Of a stretch of DNA of 16,619 nucleotides, positions 15,008 to 16,619 are shown piece by piece; positions within the stretch are counted from its first letter, which is position 1, and each line of letters opens with the position of its first letter. Location: NCBI GenBank assembly GCA_002418265.1, contig DIDS01000027.1, forward strand, positions 1 to 16,619. Reading direction: 5' to 3'. The translations under genes were made by a program, and so were the position numbers. This DNA is from Acidimicrobiia bacterium UBA5794. Lineage in GTDB: Bacteria > Actinomycetota > Acidimicrobiia > Spongiisociales > UBA5794. The notes below the pieces were generated by a model. That model made no database searches. It had not been told where the DNA came from and saw only the letters and a list, made by a program, of their open reading frames with translations.

Positions 15008-15035
15008 GAAAGGGTGCCCTGCAGGACACCCTTTC
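15008..15035 (-). terminator. Terminator hairpin of the bS22-type gene (proximal)
   Basis: GAAAGGGTG / CACCCTTTC, a 9-bp stem, then one mismatch and an inner CCTG/CAGG. It begins 17 nt after the stop at 15052 and is followed on the minus strand by TTCGTTCGG, a poor U-tract. Confidence 0.65.
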
Positions 15036-15051
15036 GATCAATTGGCAAGCT

Positions 15052-15144
15052 CTACTTCTTGCGCTTGTGGCGATTTGCCTTGAGACGCTTGCGGTATTTG
15101 TGCTTGCTCATCTTCTTGCGACGCTTTTTGATCAGCGAACCCAT
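15052..15144 (-). CDS. 30-residue bS22-type ribosomal protein (AURKAIP1/COX24 domain)
   Basis: A 30-residue, very basic protein: MGSLIKKRRKKM, SKHKYRKRLK, ANRHKRKK. The MGSxIKKRRKxMSKxKxRK pattern is that of the actinobacterial bS22 small-subunit protein (AURKAIP1/COX24 domain family), which packs into the 30S decoding-centre region in mycobacterial ribosomes. It has its own leader: -10-like TATCCT (15226-15221), a hairpin at 15171-15191 and GAGGGG (15158-15153) 8 nt before the ATG. It is followed by two hairpins, so it is probably a single-gene transcript. It is easily missed because of its size and because a hydrophobic-looking frame lies on the opposite strand. Confidence 0.9.
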   Translation of the reverse strand: MGSLIKKRRKKMSKHKYRKRLKANRHKRKK

Positions 15145-15170
15145 ACGGGTGACCCCTCACTTGAGAATCA

Positions 15171-15191
15171 GGATGTTCGTGCGGAACATCC
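15171..15191 (-). promoter_or_regulatory. Perfect inverted repeat in the bS22-type leader
   Basis: GGATGTTC-GTGCG-GAACATCC, an 8-bp perfect stem with 5-nt loop, 27 nt upstream of the bS22-type ATG and downstream of its likely -10. It may be a 5' UTR stem-loop controlling translation or an operator; sequence alone does not decide. Confidence 0.55.
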
Positions 15192-15212
15192 GTCTTCCGG
15201 GGGCCGCACGCG

Positions 15213-15226
15213 TTATCCACAGGATA
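15213..15226. promoter_or_regulatory. Perfect DnaA-box sequence overlapping a -10-like hexamer
   Basis: TTATCCACA (15213-15221) equals the DnaA-box consensus on the + strand. On the minus strand the adjoining TATCCT (15226-15221) fits the -10 of the bS22-type gene. One box is not an origin; DnaA-responsive control of this ribosomal gene is possible but unproven, and the match may be chance. Confidence 0.4.
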
Positions 15227-15324
15227 CGTCGATTCGTTGCGCAGCGACACCGTGCATGGTCCCCGCACGCTCACATTCACAATTCGGTGGCCCGGCGTCA
15301 GGCCGTGTGTGCACGATGGAGCGG

Positions 15325-15330
15325 TATCAT
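15325..15330 (+). promoter_or_regulatory. -10 element of a leaderless puuD-like gene promoter
   Basis: TATCAT is followed by 6 nt and the ATG at 15337. This selects that ATG over the in-frame ATG at 15316 and the longer upstream frame. The stretch 15145-15336 otherwise holds the bS22-type leader and no gene. Confidence 0.65.
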
Positions 15331-15336
15331 CCGCGA

Positions 15337-16077
15337 ATGCTGCCAGTCGTCGGAATTTCCGCATCCCCCAAGTACGTTGACTCCATCGGGACGCCGTTGC
15401 GGGCCTACATGGTATTCCACACCTACACCGACAGCGTTACGGCAGCTGGTGGGATGCCGATCATGTTGCTGCCTGTCGAGCAGGTTCACCTTGACCAAGT
15501 GCTCGATCAAGTCGACGGTCTCCTGCTGGCGGGTGGAGGCGATATCGCGCCCGAGCGTTACGGTGCACCGAGACACGAAACGGTCGCCGATGTCGACGAC
15601 ACACGGGACGCTTTCGAGATCGAACTCGTGCGAAGGGCCCATGACCGTCGGCTTCCCACCATGGCGATTTGCCGCGGGCTCCAAGTCGTGAACGTTGCAT
15701 TCGGAGGCACCCTGATCCAGGATCTTCCCTCCCATACCGGTGCCATCGGCCACAGCATCCTTGGCGAAGGCTCCTACCAGCCGCATTCGATCGCACGAAT
15801 CGAGCACGACTGTCGTATCGCCCGGATCATCGGGGCTGGCGACCATGGCGTGAACTCACTTCATCACCAAGCGGTCGAAAAGCTCGGCGAAGGCCTCCGC
15901 GTCGTTGGTGCAGCACCCGACGGCACGGTCGAAGCGATCGAACACGAAGATCCCGACTGGCCGATGGTCGCGGTTCAATGGCATCCCGAGTTCCTCGGCG
16001 TACGCGAGCACGGACCGAGTACGGAACTGTTCCGCGCCTTCATCGAAGCCGCGGCGAAATACCACGCGGATCGCTGA
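15337..16077 (+). CDS. Class I glutamine amidotransferase-like gamma-glutamyl hydrolase (PuuD-like, peptidase C26)
   Basis: A 246-residue soluble hydrolase of the peptidase C26 / class I glutamine amidotransferase fold. It has GLLLAGGGDIAPERYG (61-76), the nucleophile elbow AICRGLQVVNV with Cys112, and the catalytic pair His216 and Glu218 in VQWHPEFL. The block HTGAIGHSI with DHGVNSLHHQAV matches the gamma-glutamyl-GABA hydrolase (PuuD) branch, which splits gamma-glutamyl amides, for example in putrescine breakdown. No other putrescine gene is here, so the physiological substrate is open. The next gene begins 2 nt after its stop, implying an operon. Confidence 0.9.
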   Translation: MLPVVGISASPKYVDSIGTPLRAYMVFHTYTDSVTAAGGMPIMLLPVEQVHLDQVLDQVDGLLLAGGGDIAPERYGAPRHETVADVDDTRDAFEIELVRRAHDRRLPTMAICRGLQVVNVAFGGTLIQDLPSHTGAIGHSILGEGSYQPHSIARIEHDCRIARIIGAGDHGVNSLHHQAVEKLGEGLRVVGAAPDGTVEAIEHEDPDWPMVAVQWHPEFLGVREHGPSTELFRAFIEAAAKYHADR

Positions 16078-16079
16078 GG

Positions 16080-16526
16080 ATGACGGCACACGTCCTCTTC
16101 GTGTGCACGGGCAACATCTGTCGATCACCACTCGCCGAACACTTGGCCCGACGGCGATGGGCCGGCCAAGACATCATCGTTTCAAGTGCCGGAACCCACG
16201 GACTCCCCGGTCTACACGCAACGACCACAATGGTCGCTGCTGGAACGGAACTCGGTGTCGACCTCTCTCGCCATCGATCCAGGGATATCACAACCGTCCA
16301 CCAGCCGGACCTGGCTCTCTGCATGGAAGAACACCAGGTTGCTGCCGTGCAGGCACGCTTCCCCACGATGAATCGAGATCGGATTCGGCTTCTCGATACC
16401 GCAGGAATCATTGATCCATACGGGGCGACGCTCAGCCGCTACCGGATCACCGCCCTCCAGATCAAAACCGCCATTGATGCCCTCGACATCGAAGAGTGGA
16501 TAGAACCGATGACCGATGACCGATGA
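16080..16526 (+). CDS. Low-molecular-weight protein-tyrosine phosphatase
   Basis: A 148-residue cytoplasmic phosphatase. The P-loop VCTGNICRS at residues 8-16 is the C-x5-R-S signature, with nucleophile Cys9 and Arg15; the general acid is Asp112 in DPYG. SSAGTHG (35-41) and the EEHQ region are also typical. LMW-PTPs dephosphorylate protein tyrosine, while a close branch dephosphorylates protein-arginine (threonine in place of the P-loop position that is Ile13 here), so tyrosine is favoured. ATG 16080 lies 2 nt after the puuD-like stop; GAGG across that junction is the only Shine-Dalgarno-like sequence. The last residues, PMTDDR and the stop, are encoded by three units of a 7-bp tandem repeat, so the C-terminus may vary between strains. 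Confidence 0.9.
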   Translation: MTAHVLFVCTGNICRSPLAEHLARRRWAGQDIIVSSAGTHGLPGLHATTTMVAAGTELGVDLSRHRSRDITTVHQPDLALCMEEHQVAAVQARFPTMNRDRIRLLDTAGIIDPYGATLSRYRITALQIKTAIDALDIEEWIEPMTDDR

Positions 16527-16533
16527 CCGATGT
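16506..16533 (+). repeat. Heptanucleotide tandem repeat (CCGATGA)
   Basis: Three exact CCGATGA units and a fourth with one change (CCGATGT). The first three encode the end and stop codon of the phosphatase gene. Confidence 0.85.
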
Positions 16534-16541
16534 CCGACATC

Positions 16542-16569
16542 AGAAGTCAGAAGTCAGAAGTCAGAAGCC
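16542..16569 (+). repeat. Heptanucleotide tandem repeat (AGAAGTC)
   Basis: Three exact AGAAGTC units and a fourth AGAAGCC, starting 8 bp after the CCGATGA array. Non-coding as far as can be seen. Confidence 0.85.
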
Positions 16570-16579
16570 AAACCACATT

Positions 16580-16596
16580 CCGCCCTTCCCGGGCGG
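16580..16596. terminator. GC-rich hairpin after the phosphatase gene
   Basis: CCGCCC / GGGCGG stem of 6 bp around TTCCC, about 50 nt after the stop codon. No U-tract follows, and the window ends soon after, so a terminator role is only suggested. Confidence 0.4.
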
Positions 16597-16619
16597 CCCC
16601 CCTGCCCCTCGCTGCGCTC

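Noticed and set aside
15213..15221. Replication origin based on the DnaA box
   Set aside because: Only one box, no AT-rich unwinding region, and no dnaA, dnaN or parAB genes nearby.
14845..15336. Long N-terminal extension of the puuD-like frame, with a membrane-helix-like segment (near 15047-15118)
   Set aside because: The hydrophobic part is the antisense of the Lys/Arg-rich bS22-type gene, the stretch crosses two hairpins, and the real start at 15337 has a leaderless -10.
16506..16569. CRISPR array
   Set aside because: The units are 7 bp with no spacers between them; these are simple tandem repeats.

Overview
The window looks like chromosomal DNA from a high-GC actinobacterium, most likely of the Acidimicrobiia (Ilumatobacter-like) type. 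The lineage is inferred from the gene content: a lipoprotein with a long Thr-rich linker, an MT0933-type small antitoxin-like protein, a one-repeat SLH protein, a 30-residue bS22-type ribosomal protein, and six genes whose TANNNT -10 hexamer lies only 6-7 nt before the ATG (leaderless transcripts). I see no rRNA, tRNA, insertion sequence, phage gene or CRISPR array. Most genes are ordinary chromosomal genes; the novelty is mostly in the intergenic DNA.

Layout. 129-722 (+) is a secreted lipoprotein. 3867-754 (-) is an overlapping unit cbs-metB-rsgA: two PLP enzymes for reverse transsulfuration (homocysteine to cystathionine to cysteine), then a ribosome-assembly GTPase. Divergent from it, 3991-6493 (+) is a three-gene ABC-2 exporter (one ATPase, two paralogous permeases). 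6628-9305 (+) is a copper-resistance operon csoR-copZ-copA with a CsoR-type operator over its promoter. 9596-9396 (-) is the antitoxin-like protein; divergent from it is yyaL (9674-11698, +), followed by a PAC2-family gene and a small CopD-like membrane protein. 14178-13048 (-) is a class V aminotransferase-fold enzyme meeting the membrane gene tail to tail. 14809-14291 (-) is an SLH-domain gene whose signal peptide is cut by an in-frame TGA. 15144-15052 (-) is a 30-aa basic ribosomal protein. 15337-16526 (+) is a class I glutamine-amidotransferase-like hydrolase followed by a low-molecular-weight protein-tyrosine phosphatase whose C-terminus is written in a heptanucleotide repeat.

The most unusual signal is a bipartite intergenic element present three times (3897-3952, 6527-6579, 9336-9392). 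It has two conserved blocks, CGTTCTNTGGGC and ACCCTGGGTACGCG, separated by 27, 27 and 28 unconserved bases. It lies in the cbs/ABC divergent region, upstream of csoR, and just after copA. I do not recognise it; it resembles a paired binding site more than a mobile element. Other items worth checking are the set of leaderless promoters, the nonsense codon in the SLH gene, the unlisted bS22-type gene, and several perfect inverted repeats.
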